Positions 54,257 through 55,478 of a DNA stretch of 55,478 bases are shown piece by piece (the stretch's first letter is position 1; every line of letters starts with the position of its first letter). A program made the position numbers and the translations under genes. The stretch is taken from positions 1 through 55,478 of the forward strand of contig JBEULE010000029.1 of assembly GCA_041287495.1 (NCBI GenBank), in the 5' to 3' direction. Under the pieces are notes generated by a model that ran no database searches, was not told the DNA's origin, and saw only the letters and a program-made list of their open reading frames with translations. This DNA comes from JAOABC01 sp041287495. GTDB taxonomy: Bacteria > Aquificota > Aquificia > Aquificales > Hydrogenothermaceae.

Positions 54257-55350
54257 TGTTTTACCTCCGGTATAACCTTAACCTGCATTCCCTCCTTTAC
54301 GTTCATAAGGTTTGAAACTATCACTTTGTCATCAGGTTTTAAGTCTGCCGTTATATATACATATCCAGGTTCCTGATATAAAACATTTACCAAAACTTTC
54401 TTTGCTTTAAATTCTGGTGAAACTATATATATAAAGCTGTCATTTCCCATAAGCTGAACTACCTCCTCCGGAAGTTTATAACCTTTCTTTTTATCTATAA
54501 TTATTTTCGCTTTTCCATACATGTTTTCTCTTAACTTTCCATCTTTATTTTCAATAAGAGCCCTTACTACAAGTAGGTTATTTTCATTAAGAGATGAAGA
54601 TATATAGTCTATCTTTCCTTTAACAGTGCCTATTCCATCTATATCAATATCTATAACATCTCCAACTTTTATGTTTTTAACATACTGTTGTGGTAGTTGA
54701 AAAACTGCCCAGAGGGGATTGAGTTTTAGAATATAGAAAGCTTGTGTCTGTGTATCTACATAATCACCGATATTTATCATCCTTTTATCTAAAAATCCAT
54801 CAAAGGGAGCTTTTATCAATGTTTCTCTCTTCTGTCTCTGATACTCTTTTAAAACTGCCTTTGCAGAGTTTAATTGGTTCAAAGCAACTTCCATGTCTGT
54901 TTTTGCATTATCAAGCTCTTCTTTTGCTATCAACTCTTTCTCATAAAGCTGTTTTCTCCTCTCGTAGATAGCTTTTTTGTTTAAATAGCTACTTTCAAGT
55001 TGGTTTATAACTGCCATCTGAGATTCTATCTGATAATCTTCCTTATCAGGTTCTATCATTGCAAGAGATTGTCCTGCTTTAACAAACGATCCTTCTTCAA
55101 CAAAGAGCTTTATAACTCTTCCGGATACCTGTGGTTTTAAAGTGGCAGATGTTTTTGCCTGTAATGTAGCATTTGCTGTGTAGAAGATAGGTATAATCTC
55201 TTCATTTGGGGTTATAACTTTTACCACTGGTGTTGGTTTTTGAGGTTGTTTATTCTGTGTTTGATTTTTTTCTGACTCTACCTTTTTTAATATGAAAAGA
55301 CCTAATATTCCTATTAATATAAGAGCTACAGCGGTAAAAACTTTTTTCAT
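54253..55350 (-). CDS. RND efflux periplasmic adaptor (membrane fusion protein)
   Basis: A 365-residue HlyD/AcrA-type adaptor. An N-terminal membrane anchor (about 4-23) and a Gln/Lys/Pro-rich linker are followed by a lipoyl half-motif (GRVIKLFVEEGSFVKAGQSL), a coiled-coil hairpin (about 105-165), the second lipoyl half (IKAPFDGFLDKRMINIGDYV) and beta-barrel domains. It connects an inner-membrane RND pump to the TolC-like channel. GGAG in the 15 bases upstream serves as ribosome site. It is the first gene of the minus-strand arm, divergent from the pump gene. Confidence 0.93.
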   Translation of the reverse strand: MKKVFTAVALILIGILGLFILKKVESEKNQTQNKQPQKPTPVVKVITPNEEIIPIFYTANATLQAKTSATLKPQVSGRVIKLFVEEGSFVKAGQSLAMIEPDKEDYQIESQMAVINQLESSYLNKKAIYERRKQLYEKELIAKEELDNAKTDMEVALNQLNSAKAVLKEYQRQKRETLIKAPFDGFLDKRMINIGDYVDTQTQAFYILKLNPLWAVFQLPQQYVKNIKVGDVIDIDIDGIGTVKGKIDYISSSLNENNLLVVRALIENKDGKLRENMYGKAKIIIDKKKGYKLPEEVVQLMGNDSFIYIVSPEFKAKKVLVNVLYQEPGYVYITADLKPDDKVIVSNLMNVKEGMQVKVIPEVKQ

Positions 55351-55362
55351 CTGTCTCCTCTC

Positions 55363-55392
55363 TTGACTGATTTATCAGTCATATTATATAAT
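55363..55392 (+). promoter_or_regulatory. Promoter of the RND pump gene
   Basis: TTGACT (55363-55368) and a perfect TATAAT (55387-55392) with an 18-base spacer, 33 bases before the pump ATG. The palindrome at 55364-55381 covers the -35 and most of the spacer. Confidence 0.65.
55364..55381. promoter_or_regulatory. Perfect palindromic operator between the divergent efflux genes
   Basis: TGACTGATTTATCAGTCA consists of two exact 8-base inverted arms around TT. The size, symmetry and place over both promoters fit a TetR-family repressor site, as commonly found controlling RND pumps. No regulator gene is inside this window. Confidence 0.7.
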
Positions 55393-55412
55393 AGCCTTAG
55401 AGAAAAAATCAA
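55383..55412 (-). promoter_or_regulatory. Divergent promoter of the adaptor/TolC genes
   Basis: On the minus strand, TTGATT (55412-55407) and TATAAT (55388-55383) have an 18-base spacer. The ATTATATAAT at 55383-55392 is itself palindromic, so both promoters share one -10 region. Transcription would start inside the operator, about 25 bases before the adaptor ATG. Confidence 0.55.
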
Positions 55413-55425
55413 GGAGTTTAAACTG

Positions 55426-55478
55426 ATGTATAGCTTCTTTATAAGAAGACCTGTAACAACCTGGATGTTTATGCTTGC
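55426..55478 (+). CDS. RND efflux pump inner-membrane transporter, N-terminus only (cut by window end)
   Basis: ATG 55426 preceded by AAGGAG (55411-55416) opens a frame reading MYSFFIRRPVTTWMFML before the window ends. A short N-terminus followed by FFIRRPV and a hydrophobic helix is the standard start of AcrB/HAE1-type RND transporters. It diverges from the adaptor and TolC genes, which would complete the tripartite pump. Confidence 0.8.
   Translation, partial: MYSFFIRRPVTTWMFML

Noticed and set aside
1..55478. rRNA or tRNA genes, insertion sequences, CRISPR arrays, long repeats
   Set aside because: Gaps between genes are short (the largest is about 210 bases) and none shows cloverleaf, spaced-repeat or transposase features.

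Overview
The window is AT-rich bacterial chromosome with tightly packed genes, many of which overlap by 1 to 40 bases. Gene content indicates a Gram-negative thermophile-like bacterium. It has LpxK and TolC/RND efflux (outer membrane), a pair of GH57 enzymes including a Thermococcus-type 4-alpha-glucanotransferase, MutS2, and Smc/ScpA. Composition and protein style resemble Aquificota, family Hydrogenothermaceae (Sulfurihydrogenibium-like). That placement is inference from recognition, not a database result. No rRNA, tRNA, insertion sequence or CRISPR array was seen.

Layout. 1-2754 (+): 3' end of secD, then secF and hisC. 2751-14543 (-): a cellulose operon read from right to left. It begins with an MTA/SAH deaminase gene and a small unknown gene, then runs bcsA (with PilZ), a bcsD-like gene, bcsB, bcsZ, bcsC and bcsQ. 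The bcsD-like gene and bcsB are each broken by a one-base frameshift, while every other large gene in the window is intact. 14640-24212 (+): a glycogen/alpha-glucan operon with a sugar nucleotidyltransferase/phosphomutase-like fusion, two GH57 enzymes, a GalT-like protein, glycogen synthase and a DUF4912 protein. No glgC, glgB or glgP is present in it.

24288-38871 (+): a housekeeping stretch: tldD, tpx (followed by a clear terminator), purL, a decayed small gene, an RNase Z-like hydrolase, lpxK, scpA, corA, a membrane protein, smc, a YifB/ComM-type AAA ATPase and an orphan ABC ATPase. 38939-50705 (+): mutS2 leading a division and cell-wall cluster (murD-ftsW-murG-murB-ddl-ftsQ-ftsA-ftsZ), followed by pgsA and plsY of phospholipid synthesis. 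50756-53023 (+): a plasma-membrane-type P-type H+-ATPase that looks leaderless. 53030-55478: an RND efflux system, with the TolC-like and adaptor genes on the minus strand and the pump gene starting on the plus strand at the window edge. The two arms are separated by overlapping divergent promoters that carry a perfect 18-base palindromic operator.

The points most worth attention are the unusual cellulose operon (BcsD and BcsQ together, in a probable Aquificota genome) with its two adjacent frameshifts, the efflux control region, the alpha-glucan cluster without an obvious ADP-glucose pyrophosphorylase, and two genes that appear to be transcribed without leaders.
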